From: Pantoea alfalfae
GTDB lineage: Bacteria; Pseudomonadota; Gammaproteobacteria; Enterobacterales; Enterobacteriaceae
Direction: 5' to 3'
DNA length: 64,000 nt
Assembly (NCBI RefSeq): GCF_019880205.1
Contig: NZ_CP082292.1
Location: 2,356,001-2,420,000 of the forward strand
The notes under the pieces are model-generated. The model was given only the letters and a program-made list of their open reading frames with translations, was not told the DNA's origin and did not search any database. This document shows, one piece after another, positions 1 through 8,483 of this stretch (position 1 is its first letter; the number at the start of each line of letters is the position of its first letter). A program made the position numbers and the translations under genes.

Positions 1-891
1 CCCGGCCAGCCAGGCACTCTCGCTGTCCACTGATGGCGAAACATGCTCACCAAAGCGCTGGTGATAGCTGCTGAGAAAACGCCGGTTGGCGGTGTTGTCT
101 ATCGACTGAAACCAGCTGGCAGAAACCAGGTATCCCTCTAACGCCTCTGCGCCAATCAACTGAACTTCCGGTTCACACAAGGTCAGGCTTAGCTTTAGCA
201 CCTCATTTAACCAGGGCTGCTGCTGGCAGGCCTGATGCCAGGCGCGGTAAAAACTGTAAGCGCTTTTACCGACCAGGGTATTCAGGAGGACTTTCGGGCG
301 GCAGGCGATAATATCCGCGATTATCGTCTCGACATTTTCTTCGCCCATCGGCAGTAATTTGCTTTGCAGCACGCTGCCGCCCGCGGGGATCATGGCTTCA
401 CGGGTGATGCGATCCATCTCCCAGGACCAGACATAGTTCGAACCGATGTGATAGATCTCTGCCGCCTGCTGCTGTAAAAGCCAGCTCAGCATCGGCAAAA
501 TATGCTGATTAGGGGTGGCGCCCAGGTAAATCACGCTATTGCTGCTCTCAAACCCCTCATAGCGCGCGGAATGCCACAGCAGCGCGTTGGCACCCTCGAT
601 CAACGGCAGAATGGTCTTTCGCGCCGCGGACGTGTAGCAGCCGATCACATGACGCACGCCGTGGCGATAGAGTAAGTCGTGACAATATTCATAGTAGAGA
701 TCCAGCGAACCCTGCGGATCGCGGATCACAGGCGCAAGGGTAAACGGATGGGCGGGATTAGCGTTTATCTCCTCGATTGCCAGCAGGATGCCATTAAGCA
801 TCTCGCGCCCGATCACCGCATAATCGCCTGAAACAGAATAGAGAATACCAACCGGAATAACGCGTTTAGGCAGCGGCTGAGTGGCAGTCAT
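1..891 (-). CDS. AmiC-like amide-binding regulatory protein (partial, runs off left edge)
   Basis: The frame is open from an ATG at 891 to the window edge (297 codons, no stop), so the C-terminus is missing. The protein has the periplasmic-binding-protein fold of the Peripla_BP_5/AmiC-FmdD type: an N-terminal strand with VGILYSVSGDYAVIG, then the GREMLNGILLAIEEIN helix, and a TLVGKSAYSFYRAW segment in the second lobe. There is no signal peptide (it starts MTATQPLPKRVIP), which favours a cytoplasmic sensor such as Pseudomonas AmiC over a transporter binding protein. An AGGAG Shine-Dalgarno lies 6 nt before the ATG. It follows the nitrilase gene by 43 bp on the same strand. In the known ami system AmiC holds the ANTAR protein AmiR inactive until amide binds. 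The inferred role here is to sense the hydrolase or permease substrate. The alternative is an exported binding protein with a misjudged start. Confidence 0.78.
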   Translation of the reverse strand, partial: MTATQPLPKRVIPVGILYSVSGDYAVIGREMLNGILLAIEEINANPAHPFTLAPVIRDPQGSLDLYYEYCHDLLYRHGVRHVIGCYTSAARKTILPLIEGANALLWHSARYEGFESSNSVIYLGATPNQHILPMLSWLLQQQAAEIYHIGSNYVWSWEMDRITREAMIPAGGSVLQSKLLPMGEENVETIIADIIACRPKVLLNTLVGKSAYSFYRAWHQACQQQPWLNEVLKLSLTLCEPEVQLIGAEALEGYLVSASWFQSIDNTANRRFLSSYHQRFGEHVSPSVDSESAWLAG

Positions 892-934
892 AATAGCTCC
901 TGAATCAACGCGGCCCGCAGGCCGCGTCTGTTTC

Positions 935-2641
935 TCAGCGCGGTGGTAGAGTAATCAGCGCAGTGTAGTAATGCGGCTGACGCATCAGCACCAGATCTTT
1001 ACGTCTTACAACATGATCCGGGTAAGGAGTGCCGGCTGAACCCGTGGATATCTCCAGTACGGCCAGCCCTTTCTCACCGAGAGCTTTCGCTTCCTGACGC
1101 GGAAAAGCAAACGTGTCCGGGCCAAAAATCCCGCTCAGACCAAAGCTTTTTCCTTCAGCGGCTGGCCAGTTAGCGAACGCCAGCCAGACATTATTCTCAC
1201 CCGCCCGAACGCGCGGCAGAAGCCAGTGGTAAGGATCGGCACCGCGCGGAATCGGCCAGACATGGGGGATCGCCGTGCCCGCGTGCGCCATGGGAACGGG
1301 GGAATGAAGCTGCGCCGGACAGGCGATGATGTCACAGCCTTCCAGCGCCAGAATCCGTGCGGCTTCCGGCACCAGCAAATCTTCGCCCAGCAAAATACCG
1401 ACGCGCCCGCACGGCAGATCGCACGTCACCCACTGATTGCCTGCGCTGGCCCACTGCCGATCCTGGTCGCTGACGTGAATCTGCCGATAGTGCGCACTCA
1501 ATCCGCTACTGCTCACCAGTACCGCGCTGTTAAAGTACTGCTCCCCTTCCCGCTCGGCGAATCCCGCGAGCAGCGCGATATCCAGTTCCATCGCCAGTGC
1601 GATCAGCGTCTGTACAGGCGTATCATCCAGCGTTAGCGCGAAGCGGCTACCGTCACTCCCGGTCAGCGCCCGCTCCGGCAAGACCAGCAGTTCTGCGCCG
1701 CCCGATTTTGCCTGTTCGGCCTGGTGCCGAATCTGTTTCAGATTAGTACTTACATCGTTTTGCGGGCGAAACTGCGCCACCGCAATCCGGGACGCTTTGC
1801 CATCGGGCAGTGGATGACGTCCGTACAAGCCAAAAAAGTCCTTTGGATTCCAGAAGAACGTATTGGTCATCAAACGCTGATACAGCTCAGGCCGGCGCTT
1901 ATTCAGTTGCGGATTTTCCTCCGGAAGGGGTAATTCAGCGCTGAGTATCCGATCGCCGCCGTCGCAACTGGCCAGCAAACGCCCCTGGCTATCCACAATG
2001 CAACTGCCGCCGCTGAACTGCACGCCCCGCTCCCATCCCCAGCGATTACTTTCAATCAGCGCGCAGCCATTCTCCCAGGCGCGCGTGAGCCAGTAAGGCG
2101 CAGGTGTACGTTCAGCCAGCCAGTTGCTGATGTGGCAGATAATGTGCGCGCCGCCCAGCGCGGCCAGCCGGGCGGTTTCAATAAAGTGAATATCCATACA
2201 GACCAACATCGCAATATTGCCGATCTCCGTCTGAAAGACCTGATGACCGCTATCACCATTCGCCGCCCATTTCGGTTCCGAAATATAGGGGTGGGTTTTA
2301 CGGTGAACGCCGATTACGCCCTGCGGTCCGACCAGGATGGCGCTGTTATAGTAGAGGTCGGTGACCCTGTCCCGCTCCGGCATGCCGAAGACCAGAAAGC
2401 AGTTAAACTCACGCGCAATAGCAGCAAATGCCCGGCTGGTGGCGCCGTCTGCCGTTTCGACATAGGGGGCGACTTCCGCGCGATCCAGCCAGCAGTAACC
2501 GGTGGTGGCCATTTCCGGCATTACGATCAAACGTGCGCCATCCCGCGCGGCCTGGGTTGCCAATGCCAGCAGGCGAGCGACATTCTCCTCTTTTCTGAAC
2601 TGCGTGGGTTCAAACTGGATGGTTGCCACATTGATTTGCAT
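935..2641 (-). CDS. Tandem nitrilase-superfamily carbon-nitrogen hydrolase; second domain lacks Lys and Cys
   Basis: The 568-aa protein is two nitrilase folds in tandem, about twice the usual family length. Domain 1 (about 1-275) has the full Glu-Lys-Cys triad: E43 in MPEMATTGY, K115 in HRKTHP, C148 in VCMD. Domain 2 (about 285-560) keeps the fold and E323 in LPERALTG, but the Lys position is Gln387 (HYRQIH) and the Cys position is Gly419 (LLGED). It should therefore be catalytically dead. The family hydrolyses amides, N-carbamoyl compounds or nitriles; the exact substrate cannot be read from sequence. The ATG overlaps the stop of the upstream permease gene by one base (TAATG), which implies translational coupling. 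The AmiC-like gene follows. Domain 2 may serve for oligomerisation or ligand sensing; that is inference. Confidence 0.88.
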   Translation of the reverse strand: MQINVATIQFEPTQFRKEENVARLLALATQAARDGARLIVMPEMATTGYCWLDRAEVAPYVETADGATSRAFAAIAREFNCFLVFGMPERDRVTDLYYNSAILVGPQGVIGVHRKTHPYISEPKWAANGDSGHQVFQTEIGNIAMLVCMDIHFIETARLAALGGAHIICHISNWLAERTPAPYWLTRAWENGCALIESNRWGWERGVQFSGGSCIVDSQGRLLASCDGGDRILSAELPLPEENPQLNKRRPELYQRLMTNTFFWNPKDFFGLYGRHPLPDGKASRIAVAQFRPQNDVSTNLKQIRHQAEQAKSGGAELLVLPERALTGSDGSRFALTLDDTPVQTLIALAMELDIALLAGFAEREGEQYFNSAVLVSSSGLSAHYRQIHVSDQDRQWASAGNQWVTCDLPCGRVGILLGEDLLVPEAARILALEGCDIIACPAQLHSPVPMAHAGTAIPHVWPIPRGADPYHWLLPRVRAGENNVWLAFANWPAAEGKSFGLSGIFGPDTFAFPRQEAKALGEKGLAVLEISTGSAGTPYPDHVVRRKDLVLMRQPHYYTALITLPPR

Positions 2642-4134
2642 TATTCTGCCTCCTTGCTCAGTAACGGATTAAATACCGGTTTCGGTCCCTGGTAAGCATC
2701 AGAGGGTTTCCAGTTGGTTTGCATATCCTCAGGGAACGTTTTGAAGTAATAGCTGCCGCGCGTTGCCACGCTGATAGCAACATGCAGCACAGGACCCACC
2801 AGCATGGCAATAAACGAGGCGTACACCATCGGATACAGGCCCAGCACACCCGCCGCGCCTATCGCAACCGCGACGCACAACGCAATGACGCCGGACGGGT
2901 TCCACATACGCAGATACGCTTTGCGAAACTCCACGAAATCAGAGGGCGCAAGATGCAGCACTTTGCGGCAGATAAAGTAGTCAGCAAGGATAATGAATAC
3001 CCAGGTGTTGGTGAGAATGCCGGTAATCGACAGGAAAGTGCCGGTGTACTGCAGGATATTGCAGATATAGAACACCACGCCGAGCAGCCAGACCAGCAAC
3101 ATCCACCACTGACGTCCCGGCCGATAGTTAAACGCCATATCCATGGTATTCGACAGGGCAATCGAACCCGAGTAGAGATTGAGCACGTTAATGCGGATCT
3201 GAGTAATCACCGCAAATAATACGCCGGTCAGCCCAATGATCAGCGGGAAGACGAAGCCCGGATCGAGCGCCAGCGACCAGACATCATCGCCCTGAATATG
3301 CGGCATCAGGGTGTAGGCCATAAAGGCACCAAACAGCATGACCACGACAATCGGGATCAGCATCCCCAGCATGATCGTTGCGGTGCCTTTATGACTGATA
3401 CCCGGGCGGGCAAAACGACCGTAATCGGTGGCCATCAGGCCCTGAAAAACAATCTGCCCGTTGGCCATATTCATGACCAGCCACAAAGCGTTACTGTCGA
3501 CCTCCCCCTTTGGCTGCCAGCCGCTGAAGCTGACCGCCGGATAGTGGTGCGTTAATTGCCAGATACAAAAACCAAACAGCACAATGAAAATGGGAACGCC
3601 CCAGGTTTGCAGAAATTGCATTGATGACATGCCTTTCCAGACAAACCAGATGGCGGCCAGCCCCATCAGCGCAAAGATGGCGATACCGGTCGGGGAGTTG
3701 ACCGGCACGCCCGCATAGTTGGCGATGGCGTGGGAAACAATGGTGCCTTCGAACAGGAAATAGAAGATGAAGTTGACCGCATAAATCAGCGAGGTGACGG
3801 CGGAGCCCATATAGCCAAACCCCAGACCGCGTGTCATCAGATTAAGAGAAAGCCCCTCTTTGCTTGCCATCTTCATAATGCACGAGCCAATCAGGGTGGC
3901 GAATACCACCATATAACCTATCGGCAGCAGCAGCATTGGCCAGCCGACCTGGTAGCTCATGTCTGCGCCAAGGCTGAACCAGAACATGGCGGTAGAGTTG
4001 CCAAGCAACACCAGAATAATGGCCGGAATGGGCCAGCGATAGTGCGACGGCACGCGACCAACCGCGTAATCCTCAACGGCCTCTGCTTCGGTAATATCCT
4101 GTGGCCCCTGAAACCATGCTTTCAACTTATTCAT
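2641..4134 (-). CDS. NCS1-family nucleobase/hydantoin/allantoin-type permease
   Basis: A 497-aa polytopic inner-membrane protein with about 12 hydrophobic segments, typical in length and pattern of the nucleobase:cation symporter-1 (purine-cytosine permease) family. Recognisable parts are the N-terminal PSHYRWPIPAIILVLLGNST, the early glycine-rich LMTRGLGFGYMGS, the central ATDYGRFARP cytoplasmic loop, and the C-terminal DFVEFRKAYLRMWNPSG before the last helices. It probably imports the compound hydrolysed by the downstream nitrilase, whose ATG overlaps this gene's stop. GGAG lies 8 nt upstream of the ATG. Directly before that is an intrinsic terminator in the leader, so expression is probably set by attenuation. 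Family members carry cytosine, allantoin, hydantoins or thiamine precursors; the substrate cannot be decided here. Confidence 0.88.
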   Translation of the reverse strand: MNKLKAWFQGPQDITEAEAVEDYAVGRVPSHYRWPIPAIILVLLGNSTAMFWFSLGADMSYQVGWPMLLLPIGYMVVFATLIGSCIMKMASKEGLSLNLMTRGLGFGYMGSAVTSLIYAVNFIFYFLFEGTIVSHAIANYAGVPVNSPTGIAIFALMGLAAIWFVWKGMSSMQFLQTWGVPIFIVLFGFCIWQLTHHYPAVSFSGWQPKGEVDSNALWLVMNMANGQIVFQGLMATDYGRFARPGISHKGTATIMLGMLIPIVVVMLFGAFMAYTLMPHIQGDDVWSLALDPGFVFPLIIGLTGVLFAVITQIRINVLNLYSGSIALSNTMDMAFNYRPGRQWWMLLVWLLGVVFYICNILQYTGTFLSITGILTNTWVFIILADYFICRKVLHLAPSDFVEFRKAYLRMWNPSGVIALCVAVAIGAAGVLGLYPMVYASFIAMLVGPVLHVAISVATRGSYYFKTFPEDMQTNWKPSDAYQGPKPVFNPLLSKEAE

Positions 4135-4145
4135 AGATTTACTCC

Positions 4146-4182
4146 AAAAAAAAGCCCCGCCGACAGCATTGCCGGCAGGGCT
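4146..4182 (-). terminator. Leader terminator (attenuator) just upstream of the permease start
   Basis: On the minus-strand RNA, 4182-4153 folds into a 12-bp stem: AGCCC/GGGCU, a U-G wobble, GCCG/CGGC, a G-U wobble and a C-G closing pair. The loop is AAUGCU, and eight U residues follow (A-run 4146-4153 on the plus strand). The two wobbles would be A-C mismatches on the plus strand, so the structure is built for minus-strand transcription. It ends only 12 bp before the permease ATG, ahead of the GGAG ribosome site. It therefore cannot end an upstream gene without also blocking the permease: it is an attenuator. Confidence 0.85.
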
Positions 4183-4250
4183 TCTTCGCCTGAAATCGAT
4201 GTAGTGGAGTGGCGGGTCGCCACAAGCCGCTTACCAGGCTACGGTGCCTG
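4176..4250 (-). promoter_or_regulatory. Candidate ANTAR-type antiterminator leader (P1/P2 hairpins)
   Basis: Upstream of the attenuator the RNA forms a 5-bp hairpin, CAGGC-ACCGUA-GCCUG (4250-4235). Its hexaloop has A1 and G4, the conserved pair of the published two-hairpin ANTAR target. A second hairpin, CAGGC...CCUG (4192-4176), shares 4176-4182 with the 5' arm of the terminator, so the two are mutually exclusive; its loop fits the consensus only in part. The terminator loop itself (AAUGCU) also has A1 and G4. Between P1 and P2 lies a tight hairpin, GTGGCG-ACC-CGCCAC (4223-4209). Together with the AmiC-like gene in the same operon this suggests AmiR-like antitermination. No match to a metabolite riboswitch class was recognised. 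Confidence 0.5.
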
Positions 4251-4365
4251 TTCCTGCGCTGCAGAATACGGTAACGATGAGAAAGCAATTACTGCGCCAA
4301 CTGTTAAAAACAGCGGAGGAAGGCGGTCTGCAGACTTGCTGGCCGGATTAACGCGCATGATGTCA

Positions 4366-4378
4366 GTGCAGTGTGCAC
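4366..4378. promoter_or_regulatory. Inverted repeat GTGCA-GTG-TGCAC, possible operator
   Basis: A perfect 5-bp inverted repeat with a 3-bp spacer in the gap between the LysR gene and the permease leader. It is in a plausible position for regulator binding near a permease promoter. A second, weaker dyad (ACGC-ACTGC-GCGT) lies at about 4392-4404. No LysR T-N11-A match was confirmed, so the assignment is speculative. Confidence 0.25.
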
Positions 4379-4435
4379 CATTGTGAAACAGACGCACTGC
4401 GCGTTATTTCATGACGTATCCGGGTTAAGAATGAA

Positions 4436-4455
4436 TAAAATCTCAGGCAACCTGA
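4436..4455 (-). terminator. Weak intrinsic terminator after the LysR gene
   Basis: Minus-strand RNA reads UCAGG-UUG-CCUGA (4455-4443) followed by GAUUUUAUUC. The 5-bp stem and U-rich tail lie 17 nt after the LysR stop. It would separate LysR transcription from the permease leader. Confidence 0.45.
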
Positions 4456-4471
4456 CAATGCAGACGCGGGT

Positions 4472-5380
4472 TCAGCCCTCCATAAACTGCGCCTCACACT
4501 GCCGGGCTATCTCCCAGAGTCTGTTACGAATCACCTGCTTGAGTTGCAGCGTGGACTGCGACTGTGGCTGGTCACGACGGCTGATCAGCATCACTTCAAA
4601 CGGCAGGGGCTGGGCGACGGGCAGCAGCTTTAGCTGATCGGCATAGCGACAGGCGGTGAAGAGATCCACGACGCCCACGCCACCGCCTGCCAGCACCATA
4701 TCTGCAATGACCGAATAGGTTTTGATCGACAACGAAACGGCGGGATTCAGTTTCTTATCACGCAGCGCACGATGCAGGACGCGTCCAAGAGGATCCTGCG
4801 CCTGCATCATCAGTAAATTATTGTCGCATAACCATTGCAGCGTAACGGGTTCATGGCGGGGATGATGGCGCGGTAACAGCGCCACCATGGAAGACTGAAA
4901 AAGAGGTTCAGCCAGCAGATCCGCATCGACCTGCTGACCGAAGACCAGCGTGAAATCGAGCTGATTTTCCAGAATCATCTGGCATAAGGTACTGAAGTGC
5001 TCGGTGACCAGTTCGACACTGACCGAAGCCATCTGTTGCCGCCAGGTGACCAGAGCCGGGGCCATCACCATCTGACCAAACGCGTGAGCCGCGCCAACGC
5101 GGACTAACTGCCCTTCACCACGCCGCAGCTGTTCGGTGAGCTGGGTAATGGATTGCAGACGCTGGCAGAGATCGTCGATTTCAGGCAACAGGCGTCGCCC
5201 TTCTGCCGTCACACTCATACCCTGTATACGTCGCTCAAACAGCGCAAATCCCAGTTGCTGTTCAGCGTGATTCAGCACACGGCTGATATTCGGTTGCGAC
5301 ACATTCAGCAGGCGCGCCGCTGCGCTGATGCTGCCGGTCTGTACGATGGCCTGAAAGACCTCTATATGGCGGAGCCGCAT
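4472..5380 (-). CDS. LysR-family transcriptional regulator
   Basis: A 302-aa protein of standard LysR length. The N-terminal winged HTH (about 1-60) reads MRLRHIEVFQAIVQTGSISA, then AARLLNVSQPNISRVL, with ALFERR in the wing. The rest is a LysR substrate-binding domain (about 90-295) with ELVTEHFSTLCQMILENQLDF in its first lobe. It lies upstream of and parallel to the permease-nitrilase-AmiC genes, with 337 bp between, and downstream of the peptide-salvage operon after a 354-bp gap. It may control either neighbour, or both. The permease operon is the usual choice because family members tend to sit beside their targets, but the divergent arrangement typical of LysR genes is absent. Confidence 0.85.
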   Translation of the reverse strand: MRLRHIEVFQAIVQTGSISAAARLLNVSQPNISRVLNHAEQQLGFALFERRIQGMSVTAEGRRLLPEIDDLCQRLQSITQLTEQLRRGEGQLVRVGAAHAFGQMVMAPALVTWRQQMASVSVELVTEHFSTLCQMILENQLDFTLVFGQQVDADLLAEPLFQSSMVALLPRHHPRHEPVTLQWLCDNNLLMMQAQDPLGRVLHRALRDKKLNPAVSLSIKTYSVIADMVLAGGGVGVVDLFTACRYADQLKLLPVAQPLPFEVMLISRRDQPQSQSTLQLKQVIRNRLWEIARQCEAQFMEG

Positions 5381-5734
5381 GATGATTTATCCTGGATGGA
5401 ATACCGGACCCGGAGGCCTCTCCGACAGGCTGCACCGGCGGAGAGTGAAAGTAATTATTCCCCTGTTGCAAAAACTGTACCGCAAAACCAGCGCAGGCTC
5501 AGCGACCTGTCACGCACCTTTTCGCATCCGGCAGTCCCGTCTGAAGCCTCTGCAGAGAGCGGGGCTCGCGCTGCCGTGGTGCAGCTTTAATCAGAAGCTT
5601 GGATTTATAGGGATGAAGCCAGCAGAAATGCTGTCCCGCCAGAGTAAAAATGGGCATGTACAGTATGCAGTTCAGGAGAGTGCCTGGTAGCGCGTAATCA
5701 GCACAACAGCAAAGGCAGCCCTGGGATAATGCTG
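5381..5734. other. Intergenic gap between dppA-like gene and LysR gene
   Basis: 354 bp without a convincing gene. It should hold the 3' end of the peptide operon and the LysR promoter. A short imperfect dyad GCAGC...GCTGC near 5716-5735, followed by CTTTG on the minus strand, could be a weak terminator after the D-aminopeptidase gene. A GGAG/CTCC dyad at about 5410-5425 is the only other structure seen. An open frame on the plus strand here resembles nothing known and lacks a ribosome site. Confidence 0.4.
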
Positions 5735-6556
5735 CTACGACTGGGTACTCGCCAGATAGGAGAAGGCACTGAGTAAGCTGATTAACGTCTCCATCTTCTC
5801 CGCCTGATAACCCACGGTAACGGCATCCAGGCGCGTGACGCCAGGGATCAGGCTGAACAGATCGGCCAGCACCGGTTTTGTGGCCTGAAGCCGCATAGCG
5901 TAAGGCGCTGTAAGGCGGGTCGTGTTCACCTGAGAAGGATGGTGCAGTGCAGCGCTCGCTGCGGCCGCGATCGCACGTTGGGCCGTCTGTGGACTAATGG
6001 ATTCCGCGCAGGTATGCGAAATGGCGCGTTTTACACAGACGTAATCGACTGAGGGGTAGTGTTCCGCTATCCAGCTCTGTAACTGATCGTCGCCGGTGAC
6101 CAGCAGCAATGGCGTACCCTGTTCAGCGGCGGCGGCGGCATAAATATCGGTTTCGCCCATCACCAGGCCATTGATGTGTATACGCCAGAACGCACGCCCA
6201 TTGATGGTATGCGCCAGTACGCCGGATTCACCCGCTGCACTGTGAAACCCCACCAGAAACAGTCCGTCGAACGTCTGCTGTTCTATCCCTTCCACCATCG
6301 ACAGGCAGCGAGGTTTGCCCTGCAACAGTCGGGCGCGGGGATCGATATTTTCCGCACGCAAATTGGTCATCTGCGCATGGCTATCGGCAACAACTACTTC
6401 CATTGCGCCGCCGGCGAACGCCCCCTCAATCGCGGCATTCACTTCCTGTTCCATCAGACCACGGGCGATCTGATGCTCCGGGTGACCAGGTGTACACTGC
6501 TCCGGACGCATGACGCCCGCGATGCCTTCAATGTCGGCTGAGATAAAAATTTTCAT
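5735..6556 (-). CDS. M55 family zinc D-aminopeptidase (DppA-like)
   Basis: A 273-aa protein matching the DppA/M55 family in length and motifs. The expected metal ligands are visible: D8 and E10 in ISADIEGIAG, H60 in VADSHAQM, H105 in VGFHSAA and E135 in MGETDIYA, with H116 at the catalytic-histidine position. The family is a decameric zinc peptidase releasing D-Ala or other D-residues from the N-terminus of peptides. It is the last gene of the peptide operon; its ATG overlaps the stop of the DmpA-like gene by 4 bp (ATGA). With the epimerase and importer it suggests catabolism of D-amino-acid-containing peptides, possibly from cell wall turnover. Confidence 0.9.
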   Translation of the reverse strand: MKIFISADIEGIAGVMRPEQCTPGHPEHQIARGLMEQEVNAAIEGAFAGGAMEVVVADSHAQMTNLRAENIDPRARLLQGKPRCLSMVEGIEQQTFDGLFLVGFHSAAGESGVLAHTINGRAFWRIHINGLVMGETDIYAAAAAEQGTPLLLVTGDDQLQSWIAEHYPSVDYVCVKRAISHTCAESISPQTAQRAIAAAASAALHHPSQVNTTRLTAPYAMRLQATKPVLADLFSLIPGVTRLDAVTVGYQAEKMETLISLLSAFSYLASTQS

Positions 6557-7596
6557 GAGGTTAACCTGTCCAGAATCTGCGTCAGTGAGGGTCGATGGTG
6601 ACCGCGAAAGCCGGTAACAGCCTCGGCGCTCAGCAAGGCATCCAGTACCGCCTGTTCAGTGGCATCGGCTGCCGCGGCAAGCAGCGGCTCCAGCGTGTCG
6701 TCCTGCGGCGGTTGCGGCAGCGGTTGCGTGGAAAACGCCACCGCAATATCTCCTGAGCCGTGGCCCCAGTAACTGCCCAGCCGTCCCAGACCGGCACCGG
6801 CTCGCTTCGCGATGCGCTTCAGCTGACGTGCATCCAGCGGCGCATCTGTGGCAATAATGATGATGACAGAACCGGCATCCAGCTGCGGCGCATTCCCCGC
6901 CAGCAGCGGCGCGATCATCTCACCCGCCCGCACGCCATCGATCGTTAAGGTCTCCAGTGCGCCGAAATTGGCCAGCACCAGCACGCCAAGCGTGGCGTTG
7001 AGGGAGGGTATCAGCCGCGAGGCGGTGCCAATCCCCCCTTTCAGGCTGAAACAGCTCATTCCGCGCCCCGCGCCGACGCTGCCACGTGCGAAGTTAGCGG
7101 AGACCGTCTGCAGCGCCGCCTGCGCCATCGCCTCGCTGACGGCCAGCGCCTGAATATCATTCAACCAGCCATCGTTGCACTCCAGCACCAGTGGGTTGAC
7201 CGTGGGCAATGCCCGGCCCAGTTCCGGGTTACGACGGATGGCCTCCCGCACCAGCGCGGTAAACAGCGTGCCGACCGCCAGCGTATTACTGAGCAGAATC
7301 GGCGTCTGAAGCACGCCAAGTTCCTCTATCTGCACTAGTCCGACGGGTTTCGCAAAGCCGTTCAGCACCTCAGCTCCACACGGCAGCGGCGTGAGAAACA
7401 GATTGTCGCCCGGCGGTACGATAGCGGTGACGCCAGTCTGTATTTCACCTTCACTCAGCGTGTCATGTCCGACACGCACACCCGCAACATCGCTGATGCG
7501 ATTCGTGGGTCCGCATGCGCTTCGCGGTTGCCCGAGCTGACGCAGGTCACGCCAGCGATCCAGCAGCAGGTCGCGCTGCAGTTGTTGATAATCCAT
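6553..7596 (-). CDS. P1/S58-family aminopeptidase (DmpA-like L-aminopeptidase/D-esterase)
   Basis: 347 aa, the size of the autoprocessing N-terminal-nucleophile family S58. The N-terminal RISDVAGVRVGHDT and the central LKGGIGTASR motif are diagnostic. The predicted self-cleavage site is G242-S243 in DAGSVIIIIATDAPL, with S243 becoming the nucleophile of the small subunit. Members cleave N-terminal residues from small peptides, some with D- or beta-amino acids. It lies between the ABC permease gene (2 bp gap) and the DppA-like gene (4-bp overlap), so it is part of the peptide import operon. It is inferred to be cytoplasmic because no signal peptide is present. Confidence 0.9.
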   Translation of the reverse strand: MDYQQLQRDLLLDRWRDLRQLGQPRSACGPTNRISDVAGVRVGHDTLSEGEIQTGVTAIVPPGDNLFLTPLPCGAEVLNGFAKPVGLVQIEELGVLQTPILLSNTLAVGTLFTALVREAIRRNPELGRALPTVNPLVLECNDGWLNDIQALAVSEAMAQAALQTVSANFARGSVGAGRGMSCFSLKGGIGTASRLIPSLNATLGVLVLANFGALETLTIDGVRAGEMIAPLLAGNAPQLDAGSVIIIIATDAPLDARQLKRIAKRAGAGLGRLGSYWGHGSGDIAVAFSTQPLPQPPQDDTLEPLLAAAADATEQAVLDALLSAEAVTGFRGHHRPSLTQILDRLTS

Positions 7597-7598
7597 CT

Positions 7599-8483
7599 TC
7601 AGCCCTTGAGTTTGGGATCGAGCGTGTCACGCAGCGCGTCGCCAAGCAGATTAAATGCCAGCACGGTGATAAAAATCGCCAGCCCCGGAAATACGCTCAT
7701 ATGCCAGGCTCCGGCCATCATCATGCTGCGGCTCATCGCCAGAATATTGCCCCATTCCGGCACGTCTGGCTCCGGGCCCAGTCCGATAAAGCTCAGGCCC
7801 GCCGCCGTCAGAATACTGGTGCCAATCCGCATGGTGAAATAGACAATCACGCTGGAAAGCGTGCCGGGCAGGATATGCCGCAGAATGATGACACGGTCTG
7901 GCGCACCGGCACAGCGCACGGCTTCAACATAGGCAGCCTGTTTCAGAGAGAGCGTCGACGCCCGCACGATACGGGCAAATACCGGTACGCTGAAGACCGC
8001 GACCGCGATAATCACATTGTTCAGGCCGGTCCCCAGCAACGCCACCACCGCAATGGCCAGCAACATGCCGGGAAACGCGAATAGGACGTCGGCACCGCGC
8101 ATGATCAGCATATCGACCCAACCGCCGTAATAGCCCGCCAGTAAGCCCAGTATCACCCCGACCAGCATGCCCATCGTCACCGACAGCACGCCGATATAGA
8201 GCGAGATGCGCGCCCCATAGATAATGCGGCTGAGCAGGTCGCGCCCCAGCTCGTCGGTCCCCATCCAGTGTGCCGTAGAAGGCGGCGACGACAGCGCCAT
8301 CCAGTCCGGGACCATGGGATCCCAGGGTGCCAGCCAGGGGGCAAAAATCGCCACCACAATTAGCAGCAGCACAAACCCGCCAGAGACCAGCGCCAGCGGG
8401 TTACGCACAAAGGCATGCAGGAAATCACGCCACGGCGAACGAATGATCTGAGGCGGATTTTCGGTCAGCGATTGACTACTCAT
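7599..8483 (-). CDS. Peptide ABC transporter permease (DppC/GsiD-like)
   Basis: 294-aa inner-membrane permease of the OppC/DppC class. After a cytoplasmic N-terminus come one helix ([19 protein letters not shown]) and the long periplasmic segment containing [21 protein letters not shown], the class hallmark. The EAA loop for ATPase contact appears as [19 protein letters not shown]. It pairs with the adjacent GsiC-like permease, whose stop overlaps this ATG by 4 bp. It forms half of the channel of the peptide importer encoded at 7599-12924. Confidence 0.9.
   Translation of the reverse strand: MSSQSLTENPPQIIRSPWRDFLHAFVRNPLALVSGGFVLLLIVVAIFAPWLAPWDPMVPDWMALSSPPSTAHWMGTDELGRDLLSRIIYGARISLYIGVLSVTMGMLVGVILGLLAGYYGGWVDMLIMRGADVLFAFPGMLLAIAVVALLGTGLNNVIIAVAVFSVPVFARIVRASTLSLKQAAYVEAVRCAGAPDRVIILRHILPGTLSSVIVYFTMRIGTSILTAAGLSFIGLGPEPDVPEWGNILAMSRSMMMAGAWHMSVFPGLAIFITVLAFNLLGDALRDTLDPKLKG

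Noticed and set aside
4146..4260. Metabolite riboswitch (TPP, purine, guanidine, glycine, Moco, manganese) in the permease leader
   Set aside because: None of the core consensus stretches that I remember for these classes is present; the ANTAR-type hairpin explanation fits better. A class I cannot recall is still possible.
5379..5690. A 103-codon plus-strand frame between the LysR and DppA-like genes
   Set aside because: No ribosome site, no family resemblance, and it overlaps the LysR start region.
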